From contig NC_089727.1 in the NCBI RefSeq assembly GCF_035083965.1, forward strand, positions 14,956,769 to 15,020,768: a DNA stretch of 64,000 nt, in the 5' to 3' direction. The DNA comes from Branchiostoma lanceolatum. Taxonomy: Eukaryota > Chordata > Leptocardii > Amphioxiformes > Branchiostomatidae. The translations under genes and the position numbers were made by a program. Of this stretch, positions 1 through 12,100 are shown in pieces; the stretch's first letter is position 1, and every line of letters starts with the position of its first letter. The notes beneath the pieces are model-generated. The model saw only the letters and a program-made list of their open reading frames with translations. It did not search any database and was not told where the DNA came from.

Positions 1-448
1 CGTTATGTCACCAGCTGGCCTTGAATATTAGGGAAATACCTAGCCAGACTAGCTCAGAACATCACCAGAAATATTCCTTTTCCCTTCAATATATATACAC
101 ACACATACAATAGAGTTATGTTCTCTGGATTTGCAGTAACATATATACATTTAAAGACACTTAAGGACTTAGCATAGACACTTTCCCCTCTTTACTTTAT
201 CGATGTGAGAACCTAGCCAGCCATAGATTAGAGTTTGCATGTTATTCAGTTTATTTGGCCAATTTCTACCTTTTCCAGCAACCCATGTACTCTGGTAGAG
301 ACGTGGTAAAATACGGTATTAAATGTAGAGACAGACTTGGTATGCAAATTACTCTCCTTGCCCACATGGATAATGACGTCATCGCTTACGACGACGATAC
401 CCGAGAACTGCCGAAAATACCCGAACAACGCCCTCATTACTATCAAAG
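1..448. other. Upstream region of the clathrin light chain gene
   Basis: No gene is recognisable in this stretch. The last ~100 bases before the clathrin start carry a palindromic CRE-type site and a YY1-like motif, and there is no obvious TATA box, so this is probably the promoter and 5' UTR of the clathrin gene. Small ORFs here overlap the first clathrin exon in other frames and are not credible genes. Confidence 0.5.
374..381. promoter_or_regulatory. CRE/ATF palindrome TGACGTCA in the clathrin light chain promoter
   Basis: A perfect 8-bp CRE (TGACGTCA) lies 68 bases upstream of the clathrin start codon. CREB/ATF proteins bind this palindrome in many metazoan housekeeping promoters. Occupancy is inferred, not shown. 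Confidence 0.5.
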
Positions 449-455
449 ATGGCGG
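446..455 (+). promoter_or_regulatory. YY1-like motif overlapping the clathrin start codon
   Basis: The sequence AAGATGGCGG overlaps the ATG at 449. It matches the AAGATGGCGGC core of YY1-type elements, which often sit at or just after the start of TATA-less housekeeping genes. The match is short, so this is a suggestion only. Confidence 0.4.
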
Positions 456-3400
456 ACGGACTCGGTGATTTTGATGATCAGCCTGCACAACAGCAGCAAG
501 AAGAGGACCCCGCGGCCGCCTTCTTGGCCCGGGAGCAAGATGAACTAGCAGGTTTAGAAGATGACGATGTAGCGGGCTTACAAGAGGAGACCCCCGCGGC
601 CCCTGCACCAGGTAAAAGGGTCGTCCCCGTTCGGGTACACGTAGCAGCGGCCTCGTGGGGAGGGGGGTGCCGGTGTTTGTACTGCGCTGAGGTCGCAAGC
701 GTTTTGACCAAACGCCATTTTATTGTGGCTTATAGATTGACATGAGGAAGGATTTTATTCTAGATTTATCTAGGGTAGACCACAGAGGTACAAAATTCAC
801 CCGCGAATGGTAAAGCGTTCCCATTTGGACACTTCCGGCATGCAAATGTTGAAAATCATGTGACTTACACGATGTGAAGCAAAGATGTGAAGGTGGTCCT
901 TGGTTAAAATCAGGGAAATACAAGTCATACAAACCGAACTACCCCAGATGTAGGAAAAAGATCAATCAATCGACTAGCTACATGTATTTCAAACTTGTCC
1001 AATTTCAAAAAGACCTGACATTATTTTATTATGTTTTCGCAAGGAGGTTTTCGCATATGATAAATTCCTGTACCCATGGGAAATTTGATTTGTGTAGTAA
1101 CTTGTGGTAAAGAAAGAGGTGCTAATTTGGTATATGTATTTGCATCAAAAAGAAAATGAAAAGATTATACTACACAGTGTTGTTCAACCTGTCAAAATTT
1201 TATGTTTCAATTGTCTAAACCCTTTAGTTTATGATATGTTACACCATCCGTAGTATAAACATTCCCCATCACCCATGTTGAGGTTTGTAACATTAAGCAT
1301 AACAGATTGTAAGATGCAGAACCTTGTAAACTGAATCTGAATGATTTGCATAACTGATGGCTTAACATGTGGCAAAACACACCTGTTCTGTACTTTGAGT
1401 TGATGCAAACTGTGTAAGTAGCATATTGAAAGTATAATTGTGGTATATAACGTTAACTATGATATATATGATGTTAACATTAATTATCAGTAAATTCTAT
1501 TAGGTCATTAACGTTATACTGACAATGACTCTTATATCAGGTCATATCAGGAACATTCATTGTAATGCCTCTTGAGTGTTCAAAGTTTAATCAATGTGAT
1601 TTACTGTAGAAATGTGCCAGTGTGTATCATGTTTAGTACTGCTTAAAAGTTCATGACTGTTGTTACGACATGCTATTATGTAAGGAAGTGTAATATTCAT
1701 AAATGTTGGAATGTATGATTATATAGTTTTATTAGTGACGTTGTGATGCAATTATTTTTGTTCTTGGTTTGTTATTGCGCTTTTTACAATTCATTCAAGT
1801 CTGCATGCTTTCATGTATTTCAGGAAAACCTCTAAAGCATGGAAGAGTAAAGCATGGATATGAGTATAACAGAAAAGCACAGCATTTTAGACCGCTGTGC
1901 AAGCTATTTGTGATGAAATACTAGATCATTGCATGAATTATTCCATAATGAATATTTTATGTTGGCTTTCATTGAGTTTCATTTTTTTTCTTTCTTTCTT
2001 TTGTTCTTTTTGTTTTAGTTCCAAGTGCCATGGATGATAACCTGGACTTTCTATCAGGTGGAGGTGGAGACAGCGGTGGCGGGGCGGCAGACTGGGAGGG
2101 GGACCAGGGTCAGCAGCAGAACGGAGACATCTTTGGTGTTGACCAGGGAGGGGTGAGGTTTTCCAGACAGGAACATCCGATTTGTAGGATGTTTCTGCTG
2201 TATTTTACTGCATGTATAGAAGAACAGGGATTGTTTTTAAGACTACATCAAAATGTTTGTAATATTTACTGTGTCTGTAATTTGAATCTGATAAATGAAA
2301 CCTGTTTAGCAACTGCATGTTTTTTTTTTGCAGCACCTGAAACTAGTGAAAGTCATTATGCTTATGTTTTGTCATCTGCTCACTTTTAAACAGCCCCAGA
2401 GTAACGGCCCAGTGCCCACCCCGGCACCCAGACGAGAGGAACCCGAAAAAATCCGCAAGTGGAGAGAAGAGCAGAAGGCTATGCTGGAGAAGAAAGGTAC
2501 AGAGTCTTTTCATGTCAGATGTGTAAAAATGAAATATGCATTGGATGAAAGCTTTCCCAATTCAATTTAAAGATTCTAGTTGGTGTATATGTTACTAGCT
2601 GCTGAGTTTTAATGCATGGCTGGTCTGTTCGTTTGTCAAAATGTTACTTGTCTTGAACACAGACGCTGAGGCAGAGCGACTGCGTGAAGAGTGGAAGAAG
2701 GAGGCTGCGGATGAACTGAGGAAGTGGTATGCACAGAGGGAGGAACAGCTGGAGAAAACCAAGGCTTCCAACAGGTATCCCCCCTCCCCCTGATGTGTCT
2801 GTAAACACATCCTTGTCTAACAACACTACAGATGGACTTACACAATACACCTATGGTAGAAATGCACCATGTTTCAGTTGTTTTGAAAGCAAAGAGACAT
2901 GGTACATTGCTATCTGTTCGGTACCTGTATTTCTACAAATGTAACATCAAGATTGATAGGTGGGCTTATAACCCAATCTGCCACTACCATTGCAGCACTG
3001 CAGGGTACCTTTAGATAGCTATGGGTCAAACTACAGATACTTGTGGCAGCTACAGATACATTTGTAATGATATTCATCCATTGTAAAGAGTAACATGTGC
3101 TAGGTCCAAACTAGTAAACTAATGTGACAGTATCAATTAAAGTGGTAACTTTTTAGGTGATGTAAAGCAAGATTTTGTTAGGAGTAACTTAAGTCCGTCT
3201 TTGTTACAAAAATATTTCTCTTTCTGCTTATGGTTGGACAGCATCCTTTTATGTCAGACAGTTTCGTCACAAAAAGAAAGAGAATAGTTTGTTCCACACA
3301 AAGTCTCTTGCTTTGATATGCAAGTCCAAAGTCATGTTTTTGTTCCTCTTTAGTTGTTGAATTTTGAAGACTTGAAAGGATGCTGTTCAACCACCTTCTA

Positions 3401-4688
3401 CTTGTTTGGGTTGTTTCCTACTAGTCTACTGTATAAATGCATTTTCCTGTTGCATGCCGATTATTGCACTGCCTGTCATTGCTGTGTACCTGTTCTGTGA
3501 ACCGCACCATTGCACGACACAACCACCATCACCTCTTTAACTGCAGCTCCATCTACCTTCCACTGTTCTAACTGCATGTTTGTGTGTCCCCTCCCCTATT
3601 TTCTCTTGCCCGTCTCGTGGTTGCCGTGGTGATAAGGGTTGCAAACAAGGAACTGCTAAAGCAGCTGGAGGATGATGCTCTTGCGACGCACACGCGCCGC
3701 AGTCGCACGTATGTGGGATTATGTTCGTGCTCAGTAGCTACACGTAGCCTGCCAGACGCTACTGTAGCGCTGTAGCTTACAGTTGTTGTTATGGCTAAAG
3801 GTTTATTTATTTGTTTTTTTGGGTGCTTGTACATTATTGTTGTTTTACATACATGTACATGCCATGCTTCTTGCTTGTAGTGCTGTTACTGTGCATGTGT
3901 GTAGTTGTTCAGACATATCTTTACTCTTGTTAGTTACTTTTGAATGGACTTGTGAACTGAATGTAAAGCATGTTCTGTAATTATTTGATGTCAAGTTACT
4001 GTGTATCTAAACAAGGTGTGCTGAAACCAATGTAGTTACAGTATTGTGAAGACTGTTACAGTGAACATTAACTTTGTGAAGATGTTTGTGAAGTATTTTT
4101 TTCACTGTAATTGTTGAATGATCTACAATTGTATGTTCTCTTGTATGTAAATATTTTTATTAGATATCTCAAGTAAAACATGCAGTGAGATGTGTAAAGT
4201 ATTTGTACCTTTAGTTGGAATCTATGTTATGTAATTTGTTTCATTTTCTTTCTAGTAACTTGTAACTACAACAGTGTTTTAAACTAATTTGTTCCAGTGT
4301 TTGTTCACAGGATATTTTCAACCCCCCTCTTTGCTTCTTTCAGCATGCCTTCACATTGTTTTACTTTTTATTTTCAGAACTTGTTTTAGCCAAAATCATA
4401 CATTTTCCTTCTGTCATAGTCTTGTGTTATCTGTGTAGGTATTGTCTGTCTGTCCATAACTTTCCACCTAAAAGAAGATGAAAGTTGACGATCATATTTT
4501 TTTGTGTGGAATTCAGGTCTGCAGAAGAAGCCTTCCGAGAGGAAGTTGCTGAGTCGAACCCTGGTCAGGAGTGGGAACGTGTGGCACGCATGTGCGACTT
4601 CAACCCTAAGAGTTCTAAGGGCAGCAAGGACACAGGGCGCATGAGATCCATCCTTCTTCACTTGAAGCAGGAAGGGCTGCAGCGTTAA
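449..4688 (+). CDS. CLTA/CLTB-type: Clathrin light chain (complete, six coding exons, 251 aa with the cassette exon)
   Basis: Clathrin light chains bind the hub of clathrin heavy chain and regulate coat assembly and links to actin during vesicle formation. Coding exons are 449-611, 2019-2152, 2394-2496, 2663-2774, 3637-3708 and 4517-4688; all introns are GT-AG and the phases join to 251 residues, close to the usual length. Residues about 18-40 (EEDPAAAFLAREQDELAGLE) match the conserved N-terminal light-chain block that binds Hip1-family proteins. The central part (IRKWREEQ, then EEWKKEAADELRKWYAQREE) is the heavy-chain-binding helix. The C-terminus (EWERVARMCDFNPKSSK) is the conserved tail. 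Exon 5 (24 codons, phase 2-2) can be skipped without changing frame. The start at 449 is the first ATG in frame with the conserved block. An AATAAA at 5197-5202 may end the transcript. One gene, not two paralogues, is seen. Confidence 0.96.
3637..3708 (+). other. Candidate alternatively spliced cassette exon of clathrin light chain
   Basis: This 72-base exon encodes a 24-residue basic and acidic segment containing KELLKQLEDDALATHTRRSR. It joins between the KASNR end of exon 4 and SAEEAFREE of exon 6. From family knowledge, vertebrate light chains have their brain-specific 18- and 12-residue inserts at exactly this junction. Skipping it keeps the frame, because both flanking introns are phase 2. 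The donor GTATGT is good. Whether it is regulated by tissue is unknown. Confidence 0.7.
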
Positions 4689-6115
4689 GAAACATAGCCT
4701 CTCATTCGTGACGAAAATACATGTAGAACATGCTGAAGATAGCAGCACATTTGAAAATCAGTATCTATCGCATATATGTATATCCCAGTTAGTGTCATGT
4801 AATTGTGCTAATGAAGTGTTTTTACTAGAAAGTCCGAAAAAAAATGGTGTGTGTGGTAGAAGGTGAAAATTCTAAATACTAGAGAGCCTGTGAGCAATAA
4901 TAATTTGATTGTTAGAAAGTAAAAATTCCTTTTTTTGTCTTATCGCAAATTCACTTGACCAGTAACATTCTGGGGATATTGTAATTAGAATGTTCCTACA
5001 TATCCTTTCTGTTGAGGCAATTATTTTTTACAGTTTCACTTTGTCCTTTTATGTGAAAGTTCAATACTGCCCAAAATCTATGTCATCTCTTAGCGCCAAA
5101 CAATCCTCTGTAGTGACCAATAGATTGACTTAGTATATACAAACAAAGGCAACTATCGTGATGAAGTAGAGAGAAACTCTGTCTAGTAACACTAAAAATA
5201 AAGGTGATAGTGAAAATGCATAATAAAGCAATGTACATTCCCACCCCATGAGGTTGTAAGTTTGTTTTTGTTTTAATGGTGTTATTTTTAAGCTACAATA
5301 ATATAACTTTTGGTTGGAGACAGGTTTTAGTTTTACACTAATCCTGTACAAGTGACCATCTCTACATAATTACTACCTGGCTATCGTGACCAACTTCTGA
5401 TTTCTCAAAATGACACAGCTCCGTCACGAGCATTACGGATCCTGTCTATACACCGTCCCAACTCTCGAGTGGTCTTCTTGGGCGGGTTTAACTGTACACA
5501 ATGTAAACAAGGAACACTGCAAAAATAATACTAAGCATGGAGAAGCCCATACTGGTCAAAATGTCATGCTCCTTCCAGAGACAACTGCACTTTTAATACA
5601 TTGTACATGTACATGTAGTACAAAATATGTGCAGTAGAATGAAATTGTTAGAGTACTGGAGACATTCAGTACAACTCATCTTGTATTACCTGGTGACTCC
5701 CAGCATGTGTTCAAAACATGAGATAATACCCAGATATGGCACAATTTCCCCCATTTTTAATCCTTTTAAACAAGGCTATTGAACAGTACATCCTGTTCTT
5801 GACATTAACATAAGCTGAATGGCACAGAAATTAAAACTATCAAATACAATAAAAATCAAGGAACAAGTACTAGTAATACATTGTATATTTGATTGGTTAA
5901 GAATAATAGCCTGATACATTCAACAAGAATACTAAGGGATATATGAAGGGATTCCATCATATTGGAGCTCAATTATTCTGATGAAAAAGTACCCCAGGAT
6001 CCTTTCCAAGGGGCTGAGCATAAAACAGATTACAAAGCATTCTAACAAATATTGCTTCAAATAGAACACCATGGAATGCAGAGACCCTTTACAGTTTGAC
6101 TTTGACAGCACAAGT
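4689..6115. other. Tail-to-tail interval between clathrin light chain and WDR36
   Basis: This holds the 3' UTRs of two convergent genes. A plus-strand AATAAA at 5197-5202 would give clathrin a ~510-base 3' UTR. No clear minus-strand AATAAA is visible for WDR36; a variant ATTAAA (as TTTAAT at 5756-5761) is possible. No other gene or obvious repeat is seen. Confidence 0.5.
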
Positions 6116-9100
6116 CTACAGAGTAGCACTCTTTAAATAGTTGATGAGGCAGATGCTTTGGTTGAATTTCTGCTGCAGATGTTGCCATGTTGACTCCTGT
6201 GTGCTTAACAACTGCTGAGCCTGCTGCTGTAGTTGTGGTTCTGAGGTGATGACACTGCCGTGCACCTGGAAGAACGTGCAAGAACATCTTTAAGGAGTGT
6301 GCTGTTTTAAGACAACGGTTTGTCACTTTCAAAGAGCTTAACACTTTTTTTGATCATATATAGTGACAGGCAATCACTGCGTAAAACTTTTTTGTGGGTA
6401 AATATTCTAGTGCAAGATGAGGTAACAAAGGTTAAGAAAAATAGTTTTCTTTGCTATATGTAGGGGACAAGTAGGGGGAAACGTATGAAACTAACTACTT
6501 AACCATAACATACTGCATCATACCAAGCTGTTGTCATACAGCTTTCTTAAGAAGTTGAAAGTCTTACTTTGAGGAACAGCCCTGTCCATGCCTGTGCAAG
6601 TTCAAAGTCCTGCCTTGTTGTGAAGACATGATGTAGAAACTTGAGGAACTCTTCCATAAGGGCCACACTCCCACCACCCTCTGGAGCCAGCGATCTTATC
6701 TCCATATCTACAGCTGATGGTCCAAGATCTCGCAGCTTGTTTCTAACTGTGTCATCTATGGTAGAAAAACAACACATTTTTATTTTCCATATCATAAAAC
6801 ATTAAAAAAAATACTATAATCAGTAATGGACTGATATTACAATGTAGCAATCATACTCAACAGTTGTAACATTTAAACTGTTTTCCTTTCAGCATCATTG
6901 CTGTTCTCATGCCTTTGCCTTACATAATAGGTAAAACTCACAATCAGGTTTATCCATACACCCCTGTAAGAGCCTCTGGAACTCAGACTGGGGCTGAAGA
7001 CTGCTCAGGTTGATGATCTTAGAAGATGGCTACAAAAACAGAAACAAATGTTGAATTGACTCCATTTTGTACAAAAGTACTTACCTTCTAACAAGATTGT
7101 AGATCAATCAACATTTTGTTTACTGGAAAGAACTCTGCAATAGTCAATGCCACTCAATGGTCATAGCGATACAAATGAGGATGCTGATAAAGTCTAAAAC
7201 AATAGAAATTGTACCATGGACACGACCGAACTGCAAGTTACATGTCGTCAGTAACATCGAGATGAATTGTACATACCTCCTCTTTTGGTGTCTCTTCCTC
7301 TGGTGCAAACTTAATCTCTAGTCCAGGAATTGTGGGTAGAAAGAATGGAGCAGCCTTGGGGACCTTTGGAGGCTCCTTGGGTTTGTTACGCTTCTGTAGA
7401 TGTGTAGGAAACAAGGCGGTCAGGTCTGCAGGCGACACTGGTCAGCAATCCAGACAATCAAGTAAATGACTACAATATGAAAGCTGAAATGTTGGATAAA
7501 CTAATCTGTACATCAGACAAAACTGGTCATTATTGCTTGAGTATAATGTTATCACTGGTAATAAATCAAATGGGACTTTTTTGTCTCTTACTTGAGCAAA
7601 TACACCTCTACAGATTATCAGTGCAGATACAGGTATATGATGTATGATTATGGTATGAGCATGAAACCTTGATGAGTTCCAGGTTGGTCAGACTTTTCCA
7701 TCTTGAGTCCGGCAGCAGGGACAGGGTGATCAGTTCTGCTGAGAGCTGGTCAGGTGACTTGAAGGCTGGGACCTCATTGGCTGACTCTGGTTCTTCAATG
7801 TCCTCCTCATCTTCATCTACAAACAGAAAACCATTTAACAAAAAGCATGTTACACTTGTTTGACAAATTTGGTGATTTGATTTATGTCAGCAAGGTGACT
7901 CGATAGAAAAGATGTTGAAACATGCTAGACTTACATGTATGAAGATTTATCAGTATTGTCTGTGACCCTAGAACAATGATGTTGATTGATATCTTAAGTA
8001 AGTATTGATAACATGAACAATAACATAGTTTAGTAGTACACCTATTCTAATATGTGCAAGCCAAATGGTGGACCTTCCTGTAAAATTGTTGTGATTAGGG
8101 AAATATGAATTAGCTGGGCATACCAAAAACACATTGGTCTTGTCATAATCCTATCTTCATAATCCTGTCTTCTTAACAATTGTGATCACTTATATTTCTC
8201 TACAGGAAACCATCAATGTGGGTAGACATCAGTGTAACAAGAGTTGTAACTGACCATCAGACAGCGCCCGTGTGCCTGGCATGACAATGGTCAGTGGTTG
8301 GTACGTAGAGGGCAGTGGTCTGAGAGACACGTGGCTATACAGTGTAGTGTTGGACCTGTGGGAAATATAGAAGAACATCTTGAAATAAAATGTTGACGGG
8401 CCTGTGTGCATTGAGTTTTGTACGCGACAAACTTGCAGGGCTTAAAAAAATGTCACATGATATTTGCTTCTCATGCTTTCTATCTTTCTATCTTCAGGCC
8501 TTAAATTTAGTCACCATGCCAAGTGAAAACGGACTGACAGTCACTGGTTTGTAACATAGACTTTTGTACAGTCAGTCAAGGGTAGTTTGTAGCATTGATA
8601 ACTGCTGTGAAGAATATCCACATCAAACCAGCTACAAAAATTACATCCCCAGACTAAGCATGGGACAACATCAGCATAAAGGCTAAAGTTCCAAACCATC
8701 TGTATCTGCATCTGTAAAGCCGGTATAACCGCCCTTTGGCGTAACACACCAGCTAACAAACCATACCAAATTCAATATACAAATGCTATGTCCTTGACTA
8801 TACTAATAATAACCAAGTAAACTTGGAATCAGTACTGACCACAGGTAGATGCCCACATCATCCACATGTGCAGTGGCCAGGAAGTCTCCTGTGGGAGACA
8901 TGGTCAGACTGGTGCAGGCTGCATCCAGCAGGAAACAGTCCAGCAGACTGGGGAGGGGGGCAGGTGGAGAACAGGTCAACTTACAGGTATTTTCACATCA
9001 CATTGAACCCATCCTTCAGAAATACACTGTCTGAACGTTCTACATTTGACAGTGATGACCAGTTGAGATATTTCTGTGGTGGATATACATTTGTAACATC

Positions 9101-12100
9101 ACATCCGAAGATCTAGCTTCATTTAATGATTCTTTCTTTTGAACCTTACTTTGACATGCATTCTGTCTGAAGCTGAAAGAATTCACACTTCTTCATCCTT
9201 GATTACAGTAAGAAAAGGTGAGATACTGACCTCCCAGTTGGCAAGTCCCATGTCCTGACTGTACAGTCCATCGATGATGTCACCAACCACCTGGCATCTG
9301 GGCTGAAGGTCTGGGAAGTAAAGGAAAGCAGGGTAGACTTACACCAGTGCTCAACATACGTTTCTCTCCAGCTCCATGCAAGTGACATTCAAAATTACTT
9401 CAAAATTACTTGAACCAGACAAATTTTACCTGCAGCACTCATTTTCTTTGCCAATCAGTCAATCAAAAAACAATGTTATCAAACTGTTCCTAGTAGGTTA
9501 TTTCCTTGCTGTTTCTATAGTATGGTATATTTCTACAGGCAGGGGTTGTTACCCCTTCCCCTTTAACATGCTCCAGGCACCTCCTTGAAAATGGGACCCC
9601 CATTTTATGTCCCTTCCGAAAGATGGGTGCAGCCCCAACTGAGATGTACTGATTGAACCGTAGTCTCCCAGTTGCAAACTATAATTGGAACCAGGAGCGT
9701 AACTGTAAAGCTGCTACCAGTTGAGCCACAAGGACATCCCTGTTTCTAGTAGAAACATGTGGAGTTTTACCATGTCTGTGATCCTGTTCCGGTGTCCTGA
9801 AAACCTCCTGACTACCCTCCTGGTCTCCATATCCACAACAACCACCATGAAGTCGTCACACGCCACTGCAAGCATGTTACTAGGATACAAATGTAAACAC
9901 ACGACTCAAGCATTTCTTTGCATCAGACATAACATAAACATCAAAGGCATAAAAACAGATGAAATTCTAGATGTACGTGTGGGCTCAAATAGTGGTAAAC
10001 ATGTTCATTTCTTCTTGTAGACTAGAGAATTGTACTTCAGCACCTTATAATTTGAAGTCAATGTCAGCCTAAGGATGATCAGTACTGTTAGCATTTGTAG
10101 GGACATCCTTATTTGGTATACATGCTTATTTACAAAAATATTGTTTACCTTTCCCTGTGTAGCACCATCTGAGACACAGGTGAGTCCAGTTCCAGTGTGT
10201 GGAGGAGTTGTTTAGATTTGAACTTCCAGAATTTTAACAAGCAGTCTGCAGCCCCTGTGACAGTCACTTGGTTCAGTCCATCTACCGCCACACCCCTGAC
10301 TGAGGCATTATGTGCTGCAAAAAACAAAAATAAAGGGAAAGACAATAAAATAAATTTACATTCCAACTGCCGAGGATTCATAGTTGGTACAAGCACATAG
10401 AAATGCCTTACATTTCGATGCAATTCTCAGAAAAAACACAAGCTACAAACTAAAACACATATTTTTCTCACAGTACTTAAAAACATTTCCTTTTAACTAA
10501 AATGAAAAAGGTCAGGCAAGTTATGTCTAAAGATCTTCAGTACCTTTTTTTTGTTCGTTTTTTAAAATTGTAAATTTTATTTTTGACATTTAGTACCTTT
10601 GAGGTTCCCATATGATCCCCTGTAGATGCCAGACTGGATGTTGTAGACATCGACATGACCAGAGCTCTGTGCAACCACACAGAAATTACCACAGGATGTG
10701 ATGGTCACCGCCTAGAAAAACATTGGGACAGAAATTTAATGGAAGCTCATCTGTGTTGGTAGTAAAAAACCATAATACAAATGTACAATGCTAAACTTTC
10801 TTCCAACACTAAGGTATTCACGGATCAAACATACCATTATTTGAGCGTTTACGTTAGGAGATGATTGGTCATTACTGATGCTGAAGAAGGCGACAGTGGT
10901 CGTTGAATATCTGATCCGTGAATACCTCAGTGTTGGAAGAAAGTTAAGCATTGTTTTGTGAATTCAGTTTTAATCATCATACATGTTGCCTGCAAAAAGT
11001 GCAGTTCTCCTATTGCATCCTACAGTATATCACATTGTTAAATGTGAACAGGTAATTCAAAATCAGAGTTTGTAAGCCAACAGCTGTAAGCCAACAGCAC
11101 AAATGCCATCGTGCCTCAAGGATTCCTTCTTGGTCCAACTGTTTTCATGATTGGCAAAAATGCAGGAGTCAATCTACTTTAAAGCACTCTGCCGGAGACT
11201 TATGCAGCCTTCTCACCTGTGCCTCCACTCCCATGTCGCTCTGTGTTTTCCACCTGTCGTTCTCTAGCTTGTGTTTTCCCATGGTGCACTTCTGATAGTT
11301 CCATGTGGAGGCGACCTTGTGACCCCTGTGGCAGCACACAATTGAGTCCCAGTCACTCTGTCTGGTCGTCTCTGAAAAAGCAAAAGGGGGAAGGCTATTT
11401 TCTTAATAGGAAATGCTTCTGCTTCTGTGAGAATATAAATCTGAACACAGCCTTTGGTTTAGAATCATGAGCTCTTAAGCTAAGTATCTAGAGACATACA
11501 TTTGTTCAAAACGTTCCTTATTTTATCATTCAACTATTGTGTACACTAGAATTAGTGCTCAATCAGTGTAATAAGTGTAATCAGTGTAATCAGTGCAGGA
11601 AAACATGGTCCATATAACGTCCAAGGAAAGACTTGAGTCCCATATCTAAGAGTCTTTATCCTTACGGCATGCAATTAGGTCTTAATCCTTTCCCTGCTGC
11701 CTAACTCTGTAACCAATAGAGAACGGGTAGTCAAAAAGCTACTTCACTGTGCTAAAGGTTAAGTAGCATATATACCTGAGGCGAAGTCTGTGATTGAAGG
11801 AAGTTTGTGTTCATCATTCTTTATACCCTTCTTCTTAGCCTGCTGTCTCTTCATGGAGGCTGAAAAAAATTGTTCATACATTTGACAACAGAAAATTTAC
11901 AAACTCAAAGGTCTTGCACATGCAAGAATACTGGAAAATATGACTGCAGACTAAGGCATCTCAGTATTGAACAGTTATATATAAGAGGATGGTACACAAA
12001 GTAGCAAAGGAGAATCTAGCCGTCACTCTTTTTGATATGTTTTCCCTGAAGACTTACCTTGTCCCAGGTTTTTGTTGTGCCTGTCATGTACAGTAGAGAA

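Noticed and set aside
7394-7438. Longer WDR36 exon 19 starting with DLTALFPTHLQ
   Set aside because: The acceptor at 7394-7395 continues directly from LIK of exon 18 into KRNKPKEPP, matching the family; the longer form would insert extra residues.
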